Shown here in pieces: positions 1 through 11,627 of a DNA stretch of 64,000 bases; within the stretch, counting starts at the first letter, position 1, and every line of letters begins with the position of its first letter. The stretch is from Datura wrightii (lineage: Eukaryota; Streptophyta; Magnoliopsida; Solanales; Solanaceae). The position numbers and the translations under genes were made by a program. The stretch lies in NCBI GenBank assembly GCA_035772735.1, contig JASDFA010000002.1:930001-994000 (forward strand), written 5' to 3'. The notes under the pieces were generated by a model that saw only the letters and a list, made by a program, of their open reading frames with translations, had not been told where the DNA came from and did no database searches.

Positions 1-2686
1 AGTTTTCGGTGTATGTTAGCCCACGGATTTCTGGAGATTTGATCGACCGCCTCCGTTCGGCCCCAAATTTTTGCTGTGCGCAGCCCTCGGGGCCTGGTGA
101 TGTGCGCCCTATCATTTCGTTTGATCGGCATCACTATTTTTCGAATAAATGATAATTCACGATTTTCTCGGTTTTCGATGTATGTTAGCCCACGGATTTC
201 TGGAGATTTGATCGACCGCCTCTGTTCGGCCCCAAATTTTGGCTGTGCGCAGCCCGCGGGGCCTGGTGAAGGGCGCCCTATCATTTCGTTTGATCGGCAT
301 CACTATTTTTTGAATAAATGACAATTTACGATTTTCTCGGTTTTCGGTGTATGTTAGCCCACGGATTTCTGGAGATTTGATCGACCGTCTCCGTTTAGCC
401 CCAAATTTTGGCTGTGCGCAGCCTGTGGGGCCTGGTGACGGGCGACCTATCATTTCGTTTGATCGGCATCACTATTTTTCGAATAAATGAGAATTTACGA
501 TTTTCTCGGTTTTCGGTGTATGTTAGCCGATGGATTTCTGGAGATTTAATCGACAGTCTCCGTTCGGCCCCAAATTTTGGCTGTGCGCAGCCCTCGGGGC
601 CTGGTGATGTGCGCCCTATCATTTCGTTTGATCGGCATTACTATTTTTTGAATAAATGACAATTTACTATTTTCTCGGTTTTCGGTGAATGTTAGCCCAC
701 GGATTTCTGGAGATTTGATCGACCGCCTCCGTTCGGCCCCAAATTTTTGCTGTGTGCAGCCCGCGGGGCCTGGTGACGGGCGCCCTATCATTTCGTTTGA
801 TCGACATCACAATATTTTGAATAAATGACAATTTACGATTTTCTCGGTTTTCGGTGTATGTTAGCCCACGAATTTCTGGAGATTTGATCGACCGTCTCTG
901 TTTAGCCCCAAATTTTGGCTATGCATAGCCTGTGGGGCCTGGTGACGGGCGATCTATCATTTCGTTTGATCGGCATCACTATTTTATGAATAAATGACAA
1001 TTTACAATTTTCTCGGTTTTCGGTGTATGTTAGCCCACGGATTTCTGGAGATTTGATCAACCGCCTCCGTTTGGCCCCAAATTTTGGCTGTGCGTAGCCC
1101 GCGGGGCATGGTGATGGTAGACCTATCATTTCGTTTGATCGGCATCACTATTTTTCGAATAAATGAGAATTTACGATTTTTTCGGTTTTCGGTGTATGTT
1201 AGCCCACGGATTTCTGGAGATTTGATCGACCGCCTCCGTTCGGCCCCAAATTTTGGCTATGCGCAGCCCTCGGGGCCTGGTGATGTGCGCCCTATCATTT
1301 CGTTTGATCGGCATTACTATTTTTTGAATAAATGACAATTTACTATTTTCTCGGTTTTCGGTGAATGTTAGCCCACGGATTTCTGGAGATTTGATCGACC
1401 GCCTCCGTTCGGCCCCAAATTTTTGCTGTGCGCAGCCCTCGAGGCCTGGTGATGTGCGCCCTATCATTTCGTTTGATCGGCATCACTATATTTCGAATAA
1501 ATGACAATTCACGATTTTCTCGGTTTTCGATGTATGTTAGCCCACGGATTTCTGGAGATTTGATCGACCGCCTCTGTTCGGCCCCAAATTTTGGCTGTGC
1601 GCAGCCCGCGGGGCCTGGTGAAGGGCGCCCTATCATTTCGTTTGATCGGCATCACTATTTTTTGAATAAATGACAATTTACGATTTTCTCGGTTTTCGGT
1701 GTATGTTAGCCCACGGATTTCTGGAGATTTGATCGACCGTCTCCGTTTAGCCCCAAATTTTGGCTGTGCGCAGCCTGTGGGGCCTGGTGACGGGCGACCT
1801 ATCATTTCGTTTGATCGGCATCACTATTTTTCGAATAAATGAGAATTTACGATTTTCTCGGTTTTCGGTGTATGTTAGCCCATGGATTTCTGGAGATTTG
1901 ATCGACCGCCTCCGTTCGGCCCCAAATTTTTGCTGTGCGCAGCCCTCGGGGCCTGGTGATGGGCGCCCTATCATTTTGTTTGATCGGCATCACTATTTTT
2001 CGCATAATTGAGAATTTATGATTTTCTCGGTTTTCTGTGTATGTTAGCCCACGGATTTCTGGAGATTTGATCGACCGCCTCCGTTCGGCCCCAAATTTTT
2101 GCTATGCGCAGCTCGCGGGGCCTGGTGACGGGCTCCCTATCATTTTGTTTGATCGACATCACTATTTTTCGAATAAATGACAATTTACGATTTTCTCGGT
2201 TTTCGGTGTATCTTAGCCCACGGATTTTTGGAGATTTGATCGACAGTCTCCGTTGGGCCCCAAATTTTGGCTGTGCGCAGCCCGCGGGTCCTGGTGATGT
2301 GCGCCCTATCATTCGTTTGATCGGCATCACTATTTTTCGAATAAATGACAATTCACGATTTTCTCGGTTTTCGGAGTATGTTAGCCCACGGATTTCTGGA
2401 GATTTGATCGACCGCCTCCGTTCGGCCCCAAATTTTGGCTATGCGCAGCCCGCGGGGCCTGGTGACGGGCGCCCTATCATTTCGTTTGATCGGCATCACT
2501 ATTTTTTGAATAAATGACAATTTACGATTTTTGCAATTTTCGGTGTATGTTAGCCCACGGATTTCTGGAGATTTGATCGACCGCCTCCGTTCGGCCTCAA
2601 ATTTTTGCTGTGCGCAGCCCGCGGGGCCTGGTGACGGGCGACCTATCATTTTGTTTGATCGGCACCACTATTTTTCGAATAAATGA
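1..2686 (+). repeat. 169-bp satellite array, orientation A
   Basis: About 16 head-to-tail monomers of 169 bp. Each has an AT-rich half with short A/T tracts and a GC-rich half containing GGCTGTGCGCAGCC, CCCGCGGG and GGGCGCCC. Landmarks such as GTATGTTAGCCCAC and TTCGGCCCCAAAT recur every 169 bp. Units differ by scattered substitutions, with variants CCTGTGGGG and CCCTCGGGG at the CCCGCGGGG position. Bases 645-2686 are one arm of a large inverted duplication with 4112-6153. This stretch also resembles the part of the 4.5-kb macro-repeat that precedes the S block near 33-35.7 kb. The 75-98 codon open frames here are by-products of the monomer, not genes. Confidence 0.97.
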
Positions 2687-2953
2687 TATGGCGCCCATCA
2701 CCAGGCCCCGCGGGCTGCGCACAACAAAAATTTGGGGCCGAACGGAGGCGGTCGATCAAATCTCGAAAAATCCGTGGGCTAACATAGATCGAAAATTGCA
2801 AAAATCGTAAATTGTCATTTATTCGAATAATAGTGATGCCGATCAAACGAAATGATAGGGCGCCCATGACCAGGCCCCGCGGCTGCGCACAACCAAAATT
2901 TGGGGCCGAACGGAGGCGATCGATTAAATATGCAGAAATCCCCGGGCTAACAT
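2687..2953 (-). repeat. 169-bp satellite, inverted (orientation B), about 1.6 units
   Basis: Orientation flips at about 2687: the A-type text ...AATAAATGA runs directly into B-type ...TATGGCGCCCATCACC. AATGATA is common to both parental sequences at the junction, giving 7 bp of microhomology. The short B segment ends at block S1. Its units carry the same variants (GATTTTTGCAATTTTC type) that follow the S blocks in orientation A elsewhere. Confidence 0.92.
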
Positions 2954-3970
2954 GCACTGAAAAGTTTGAAAGTTTGCAACATAGGCGCACTATGCTAGTG
3001 TCGACAGACCGGCCGACATCGCATGTCACATGCTAACCTATGTCGAGACCCAACGCCCATCGATCAATGCCCAGCGATCAAAAATTTAAAACGAAACACC
3101 TATGCTTATCCTTATGATATAAAGAAAATGCTAGAGGTTAGTGGTGGTAGTGCTGGCCTACCACGGTCGCTTGCCATGGTGGTGTCGGTTGTGGTTGGTC
3201 GTTAGGACCAGTTTTTAAATTAAAATTGTCAACCATATTGGGAAATATGTTGAAATGAGTGCGATAGAGGCATATTTTTAGAAAAATGGCTCGTCCAAAC
3301 CGCCTTATGGCGGTTTTTCCAGATAGATCTCGAAAAAATACACAAAATGAAAAAAAAATAGAGTAAAACGGATAATCCAGCCCAAAGTTATGATCATTTA
3401 GATAATATGCCTCTAATGAACTCTTTTTTCGTCGATTATATTACAGTTTTAACAACATTATGTAGGATCTCATCAAAAGACCTGCATCTCGGAAGTTCTT
3501 ATTTTGTTAATAAAGAGCTAACACACACCAAAAATCGTGAAAATCGTAAATTCTCATTTATGCAAAAAATAGTGATGCCGATCAAACTAAATGATAGGAC
3601 TATCTAAATTCTGATTTCTTATTCTGATCTCTTTCTGTACTATACTGATTCTTTACTGATTACCGTAATGAATTGATTTAAAACCGAAGTGGGGCTTATA
3701 TATAATAGAAACTATAAATCGCATTCAGGGAAGGCGATTTATAAGTTGCATTTACGGAATGAGATTTATAAGTCGCATTCCTGGAATGCGTTTTATAAGT
3801 CGCATTCCCGGAATGCGATTACAAGTCGCATTTTGCCTTGTGACGCGCCGACTAGGCGCTTGTCCGATCTTTCCCCGGGCCTTTTTCTAGCATGTATGTC
3901 TTTCAAATACTCTTAACCAACACGCGAATAGGCCATCTATATGCTAGAAATTTACGAGGTGTAACAACGG
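2954..3970 (-). repeat. Non-satellite block S1 (inverted copy)
   Basis: About 1.02 kb of mostly unique sequence embedded in the satellite, the reverse complement of the blocks at 31457, 35769 and 40277. Read on the - strand it starts at 3970 beside TGTTACACC, contains a 27-bp minisatellite of GCGACTTATAAA-type units, then TATATATAAG (3704-3695). An ~85-bp satellite fragment (about 3518-3600) follows, then about 560 bp of AT-rich sequence ending in a 27-bp tag at 2954-2980. TG start, U3-like repeats and a TATA box suggest a long-terminal-repeat fragment in the first third. No reading frame here resembles a known protein. Confidence 0.85.
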
Positions 3971-6900
3971 ATCAAACGAAATGATAGGGCGTCGTCACCA
4001 GGACCCGCGGGCTGCGCACAGCAAAAATTTGGGGCCGAACGGAGGCGGTCGATCAAATCTCCAGAAATCCGTGGGCTAACATTCACCGAAAACCGAGAAA
4101 ATCGTAAATTGTCATTTATTCGAAAAATAGTAATGCCGATCAAACAAAATGATAGGTCGCCCGTCACCAGGCCCCGCGGGCTGCGCACAGCAAAAATTTG
4201 AGGCCGAACGGAGGCGGTCGATCAAATCTCCAGAAATCCGTGGGCTAACATACACCGAAAATTGCAAAAATCGTAAATTGTCATTTATTCAAAAAATAGT
4301 GATGCCGATCAAACGAAATGATAGGGCGCCCGTCAGCAGGCCCCGCGGGCTGCGCATAGCCAAAATTTGGGGCCGAACGGAGGTGGTCGATCAAATCTCC
4401 AGAAATCCGTGGGCTAACATACTCCGAAAACCGAGAAAATCGTGAATTGTCATTTATTCGAAAAATAGTGATGCCGATCAAACGAATGATAGGGCGCACA
4501 TCACCAGGACCCGCGGGCTGCGTACAACCAAAATTTGGGGCCCAACGGAGACTGTCGATTAAATCTCCAAAAATCCGTGGGCTAACATACACCGAAAACC
4601 GAGAAAATCGTAAATTGTCATTTATTCGAAAAATAGTGATGCCGATCAAACAAAATGATAGGGCGCCCGTCACCAGGCCCCGCGAGCTGCGCATAGCAAA
4701 AATTTGGGGCCGAACGGAGGCGGTCGATCAAATCTCCAGAAATCCGTGGGCTAACATACACAGAAAACCGAGAAAATCATAAATTCTCAATTATGCGAAA
4801 AATAGTGATGCCGATCAAACAAAATGACAGGGCGCCCATCACCAGGCCCCGAGGGCTGCGCACAGCAAAAATTTGGGGCCGAACGGAGGCGGTCGATCAA
4901 ATCTCCAGAAATCCATGGGCTAACATACACCGAAAACCGAGAAAATCGTAAATTCTCATTTATTCGAAAAATAGTGATGCCGATCAAACGAAATGATAGG
5001 TCGCCCGTCACCAGGCCCCACAGGCTGCGCACAGCCAAAATTTGGGGCTAAACGGAGACGGTCGATCAAATCTCCAGAAATCGGTGGGCTAACATACACC
5101 GAAAACCGAGAAAATCGTAAATTGTCATTTATTCAAAAAATAGTGATGCCGATCAAATGAAATGATAGGGCGCCCTTCACCAGGCCCCGCGGGCTGCGCA
5201 CAGCCAAAATTTGGGGCCGAACAGAGGCGGTCGATCAAATCTCCAGAAATCCGTGGGCTAACATACATCGAAAACCGAGAAAATCGTGAATTGTCATTTA
5301 TTCGAAATATAGTGATGCCGATCAAACGAAATGATAGGGCGCACATCACCAGGCCCCGAGGGCTGCGCACAGCAAAAATTTGGGGCCGAACGGAGGCGGT
5401 CGATCAAATCTCCAGAAATCCGTGGGCTAACATTCACCGAAAACCGAGAAAATAGTAAATTGTCATTTATTCAAAAAATAGTAATGCCGATCAAACGAAA
5501 TGATAGGGCGCACATCACCAGACCCCGAGGGCTGCGCACAGCCAAAATTTGGGGCCGAACGGAGGCGGTCGATCAAATCTCCAGAAATCCGTGGGCTAAC
5601 ATACACCGAAAACCGAAAAAATCGTAAATTCTCATTTATTCGAAAAATAGTGATGCCGATCAAACGAAATGATAGGTCTCCCATCACCAGGCCCCGCGGG
5701 CTACGCACAGCCAAAATTTGGGGCCGAACGGAGGCGGTTGATCAAATCTCCAGAAATCCGTGGGCTAACATACACCGAAAACCGAGAAAATCGTAAATTG
5801 TCATTTATTCGAAAAATAGTGATGCCGATCAAACGAAATGATAGATCGCCCGTCACCAGGCCCCACAGGCTATGCACAGCCAAAATTTGGGGCTAAACGG
5901 AGACGGTCGATCAAATCTCCAGAAATCCGTGGGCTAACATACACCGAAAACCGAGAAAATCGTAAATTGTCATTTATTCAAAATATTGTGATGTCGATCA
6001 AATGAAATGATAGGGCGCCCGTCACCAGGCCCCGCGGGCTGCACACAGCAAAAATTTGGGGCCGAACGGAGGCGGTCGATCAAATCTCCAGAAATCCGTG
6101 GGCTAACATTCACCGAAAACCGAGAAAATAGTAAATTGTCATTTATTCAAAAAATAGTGATGCCGATCAAACGAAATGATAGGTCGCCCGTCACCAGGAC
6201 CCGCGGGCTTCTCACAGCCAAAATTTGGGGCCCAACGGAGACGGTCGATCAAATCTCCAGAAATCCGTGGGCTATAACATACACCGAAAATCGAGAAAAT
6301 CATAAATTATCATTTATTCGAAAAATAGTGATGCCGATCAAACAAAATGATAGGGCGGCCGTCACCAGGCCCCGCGGGCTGCGCATAGTAAAAATTTGGG
6401 GCCGAACGGAGGCGGTCGATCAAATCTCCAGAAATCCGTGGGCTAACATTCACTGAAAACCGAGAAAATCGTAAATTGTCATTTATTCGAAAAATAGTGA
6501 TGCCGATCAAACGAAATGATAGGGAGCCCGTCACCAGGCCCCGCGGGCTGCGCATAGAAAAAATTTGGGGCCGAACGGAGGCGGTCGATCAAATCTCCAG
6601 AAATCCGTGGGCTAACATACATCGAAAATCGAGAAAATCATAAATTATCATTTATTCGAAAAATAGTGATGCCGATCAAACGAAATGATAGGGCGCACTT
6701 CACCAGGCCCCGAGGGCTACGCACAGCCAAAATTTGGGGCCGAACGGAGGTGGTCGATCAAATCTCCAGAAATCCGTGGGCTAACATACACCGAAAACTG
6801 AAAAAATTGTAAATTCTCATTTATTTGAAAAATAGTGATGCCGATCAAACGAAATGATAGGTCGCCCGTCACCAGGCACCGCGGGCTGCGCACAGCCAAA

Positions 6901-8522
6901 ATTTGGGGCCGAACGGAGGCGGTCGATCAAATCTCCAGAAATCCGTGGGCTAACATACACCGAAAACCGAGAAAATCGTAAATTGTCATTTATTCGAAAA
7001 GTAGTGATGTCGATCAAACGAAATGATAGGTCGCCCGTCACCAGGCCCCACAGGCTGCGCACAGCCAAAATTTGAACAGAGACGGTCGATCAGATCTCCA
7101 GAAATCCGTGGGCTAACATACACCAAAAACCGAGAAAATCGTAAATTATCATTTATTCGAAATATAGTGATGTCGATCAAACGAAATGATAGGGCGCCCG
7201 TCACCAGGCCCCGCGGGCTGCGCACAGCAAAAATTTGGGGTCGAACGGAGGCGGTCGATCAAATCTCCAGAAATCCGTGGGCTAACATTCACCGAAAACC
7301 GAGAAAATCATAAATTGTCATTTATTCAAAAAATAGTGATGCCGATCAAACGAAATGATAGGTCGCCCGTCACCAGGACCCGCGGGCTGCTCACAGCCAA
7401 AATTTGGGGCCCAACGGAGACGGTCGATCAAATCTCCAGAAATCCGTGGGCTAACATACACCGAAAATCGAGAAAATCATAAATTATCATTTATTCGAAA
7501 AATAGTGATGCCGATCAAACAAAATGATAGGGCACCCGTCACCAGGCCCCGCGGGCTGCGCACAGCAAAAATATGGGGCTAAACAGAGACGGTCGATCAA
7601 ATCTCCAGAAATCCGTGGGCTAACATACACCGAAAACCGAGAAAATAGTAAATTATCATTTATTCGAAATATAGTGATGTCGATCAAACGAAATGATAGG
7701 GCGCCCGTCACCAGGCCCCGCGGGCTGCGCACAGCAAAAATTTGGGGTCGAACGGAGGCGGTCGATCAAATCTCCAGAAATCCGTGGGCTAACATTCACC
7801 GAAAACCGAGAAAATCATAAATTGTCATTTATTCAAAAAATAGTGATGCCGATCAAACGAAATGATAGGTCGCCCGTCACAAGGACCCGCGGGCTGCTCA
7901 CAGCCAAAATTTGGGGCCCAACGGAGACGGTCGATCAAATCTCCAGAAATCCGTGGGCTAACATACACCGAAAATCGAGAAAATCGTAAATTATCATTTA
8001 TTCGAAAAATAGTGATGCCGATCAAACGAAATGATAGGGCGCCCGTCACCAGGCCCCGCGGGCTGCGCACAGCAAAAATTTGGGCCGAACGGAGGCGGTC
8101 GATCAAATCTCCAGAAATCCGTGGGCTAACATTCACCGAAAACCGAGAAAATCGTAAATTGTCATTTATTCGAAAAATAGTGATGCCGATCAAACGAAAT
8201 GATATGGCGCCCGTCACCAGGCCCCGCGGGCTGCGCACAGCAAAAATTTTGGGCCGAACGGAGGCGGTCGATCAAATCTCGAGAAATCTGCGGGCTAACA
8301 TACACAGAAAACCGAGAAAATCATAAATTGTCATTTATTCGAAAAATAGTGATGCCGATCAAACGAAATGATAGGGCGCCCGTCACCAGGCCCCACAGGC
8401 TGTGCACAGCTAAAATTTGGGGTCGAACGGAGGCGGTCGATCAAATCTCCAGAAATCCGTGGGCTAACATACATCGAAAATTGAGAAAATCGTAAATTAT
8501 CATTTATTCGAAAAATAGTGAT
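3971..8522 (-). repeat. 169-bp satellite array, orientation B
   Basis: About 27 monomers in inverted orientation. Bases 4112-6153 pair base-for-base (positions sum to 6798) with 2686-645. Units 7186-7692 are repeated exactly 507 bp (three monomers) later at 7693-8199. Small indels occur, for example at about 7068 and a single-base loss near 8083 that makes a 168-bp unit and fuses open frames into a spurious 154-codon frame. At 8520-8522 the orientation returns to A. Confidence 0.96.
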
Positions 8523-11500
8523 TTGATCGACCGCCTCTGTTCGGCCCCAAATTTTTGCTGTGCGCAGCCCGCGGGGCTTGGTGACGGGCGCCCTATTATT
8601 TCGTTTGATCGGCATCACTATTTTTCGAATAAATGATAATTTACGATTTTCTCGATTTTCGGTGTATGTTAGCCCACGGATTTCTGGAGATTTGATCGAC
8701 AGTCACCGTTGGGCCCCAAATTTTGGCTGTGCGCAGCCCGCGGGTCCTGGTGACGGGCGACCTATCATTTCATTTGATCGGCATCACTATTTTTTGAATA
8801 AATGACAATTTATGATTTTCTCGGTTTTCGGTGAATGTTAGCCCACGGATTTCTGGAGATTTGATCGACCGCCTCCGTTCGGCCCCAAATTTTTGCTGTG
8901 CGCAGCTCGCGGGGCCTGGTGACGGGCGCCCTATCATTTCGTTTGATCGGCATCATTATTTTTCGAATAAATGACAATTTACGATTTTCTCGGTTTTCGG
9001 TGTATGTTAGCCCACGGATTTCTGGAGATTTGATCGACCGTCTCTGTTTAGCCCCAAATTTTTGCTGTGCGCAGCCCGCGGGGCCTGGTGACGGGTGCCC
9101 TATCATTTCGTTTGATCGGCATCACTATTTTTCGAATAAATGATAATTTATGATTTTCTCGATTTTCGGTGTATGTTAGCCCACAGATTTCTGGAGATTT
9201 GATCGACCGCCTCCGTTCGGCCCCAAATTTTTGCTGTGCGCAGCTCGCGGGGCCTGGTGACGGGCGCCCTATCATTTCGTTTGATCGGCATCACTATTTT
9301 TCGAATAAATGACAATTTACGATTTTCTCGGTTTTCGGTGAATGTTAGCCCACGGATTTCTGGAGATTTGATCGACCGCCTCCGTTCGGCCCCAAATATT
9401 TGCTGTGCGCAGCCCGCGGGGCCTGGTGACGGGCGCCCTATTATTTCGTTTGATCGGCATCACTATTTTTCAAATAAATGATAATTTACGATTTTCTCGA
9501 TTTTTGGTGTATGTTAGCCCACGGATTTCTGGAGATTTGATCGACCGTCTCCGTTGGGCCCCAAATTTTGGCTGTGTGCAGCCCGCGGGTCCTGGTGACG
9601 GGCGACCTATCATTTCGTTTGATCGGCATCACTATTTTTTGAATAAATGACAATTTATGATTTTCTCGGTTTTCGGTAAATGTTAGCCCACGGATTTCTG
9701 GAGATTTGATCGACCGCCTCCGTTTGGCCCCAAATTTTTGCTGTGCGCAGCCCGCGGGGCCTGGTGACGGGCGCCCTATCATTTCGTTTGATTGGCATCA
9801 CTATTTTTTGAATAAATGACAATTTATGATTTTCTCGGTTTTCGGTGAATGTTAGCCCACGGATTTCTGGAGATTTGATCGACCGCCACCGTTCGGCCCC
9901 AAATTTTGGTTGTGCGCAGCCTGCGGGGCCTGGAGACGGGCGCCCTATCATTTCATTTAATCGGCATCACTATTTTTCGAATAAATGACAATTTATGATT
10001 TTTGCAGTTTTCGGTCTATGTTTGCCCACGGATTTTTTGAGATTTGATCGACCGCCTCCGTTCGGCCCAAAATTTTTACTGTGCGCAGCCCGCGGGGCCT
10101 GGTGACGGGCGCCATATCATTTCGTTTGATCGGCATCACTATTTTTCGAATAAATGACAATTTACGATTTTCTCAGTTTTCGGTGAATGTTAGCCCACGG
10201 ATTTCTGGAGATTTGATCGACCGCCTCCGTTCGGCCCCAAATTTTTGCTGTGCGCAGCCCGCGGGGCCTGGTGACGGGCGCCCTACCATTTCGTTTGATC
10301 GGCACCACTATTTTTCGAATAAATGATAATTTACGATTTTCTCGATTTTCGGTGTATGTTAGCCCACGGATTTTTGGAGATTTGATCGACAGTCTCCGTT
10401 GGGCCCCAAATTTTGGCTGTGCGCAGCCCGCGGGTCCTGGTGACGGGCGACCTATCATTTCGTTTGATCGGCATCACTATTTTTTGAATAAATGACAATT
10501 TATGATTTTCTCGATTTTCGGTGAATGTTAGCCCACGGATTTCTGGAGATTTGATCGACCGCCTCCGTTCGGCCCCAAATTTTTGCTGTGCGCAGCTCGC
10601 GGGGCCTGGTGACGGGCGCCCTATCATTTCGTTTGATCGGCATCACTATTTTTCGAATAAATGACAATTTACGATTTTCTCGGTTTTCGGTGAATGTTAG
10701 CCCACGGATTTCTGGAGATTTGATCGACCGCCTCCGTTCGGCCCCAAATATTTGCTGTGCGCAGCCCGCGGGGCCTGGTGACGGGCGCCCTATTATTTCG
10801 TTTGATCGGCATCACTATTTTTCAAATAAATGATAATTTACGATTTTCTCGATTTTTGGTGTATGTTAGCCCACGGATTTCTGGAGATTTGATCGACCGT
10901 CTCCGTTGGGCCCCAAATTTTGGCTGTGTGCAGCCCGCGGGTCCTGGTGACGGGCGACCTATCATTTCGTTTGATCGGCATCACTATTTTTTGAATAAAT
11001 GACAATTTATGATTTTCTCGGTTTTCGGTAAATGTTAGCCCACGGATTTCTGGAGATTTGATCGACCGCCTCCGTTTGGCCCCAAATTTTTGCTGTGCGC
11101 AGCCCGCGGGGCCTGGTGACGGGCGCCCTATCATTTCGTTTGATTGGCATCACTATTTTTTGAATAAATGACAATTTATGATTTTCTCGGTTTTCGGTGA
11201 ATGTTAGCCCACGGATTTCTGGAGATTTGATCGACCGCCACCGTTCGGCCCCAAATTTTGGTTGTGCGCAGCCTGCGGGGCCTGGAGACGGGCGCCCTAT
11301 CATTTCGTTTGATCGGCATCACTATTTTTTGAATAAATGACAATTTACAATTTTCTCGGTTTTCTGTGTATGTTAGCCCACGGATTTCTGGAGATTTGAT
11401 CGACCGCCTCCGTTCGGCCCCAAATTTTTGCTGTGCGCAGCCCGCGGGGCCTGGTGACGGGCGCCCTATCATTTTGTTTGATCGGCATCACTATTTTTCG

Positions 11501-11604
11501 AATAAATGACAATTTACAATTTTATCGATTTTCTGTGTATGTCAGCCCACGAATTTCTGGAGATTTGATCGACCGCCTCCGTTCGGCCCCAAATTTTTGC
11601 TACT
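8520..11604 (+). repeat. 169-bp satellite array, orientation A, with octamer duplication
   Basis: About 18 monomers. Bases of roughly 9236-9951 recur at 10588-11303, a shift of 1352 bp, exactly 8 x 169, with the same private variants. The array stops inside a unit after the CCCCAAATTTTTGCT landmark, immediately before the hairpin at 11605. Confidence 0.95.
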
Positions 11605-11627
11605 GTACCTCTTTCAAGAAGAGGTAC
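11605..11627. repeat. Perfect hairpin at satellite orientation boundary
   Basis: Arms GTACCTCTT and AAGAGGTAC (9 bp, no mismatch) enclose the 5-nt loop TCAAG. It lies exactly between an A-oriented modern unit and the diverged B block. An identical copy sits at 25272-25294 in the same setting. It is not part of the satellite monomer. Confidence 0.9.

Noticed and set aside
7862..8326. Longer open frame of 154 codons in satellite (others of 137-169 codons near 2104, 4281, 50663, 56074, 61317)
   Set aside because: Each spans a unit with a small deletion (168-bp or shorter unit) that happens to keep two monomers in one frame.
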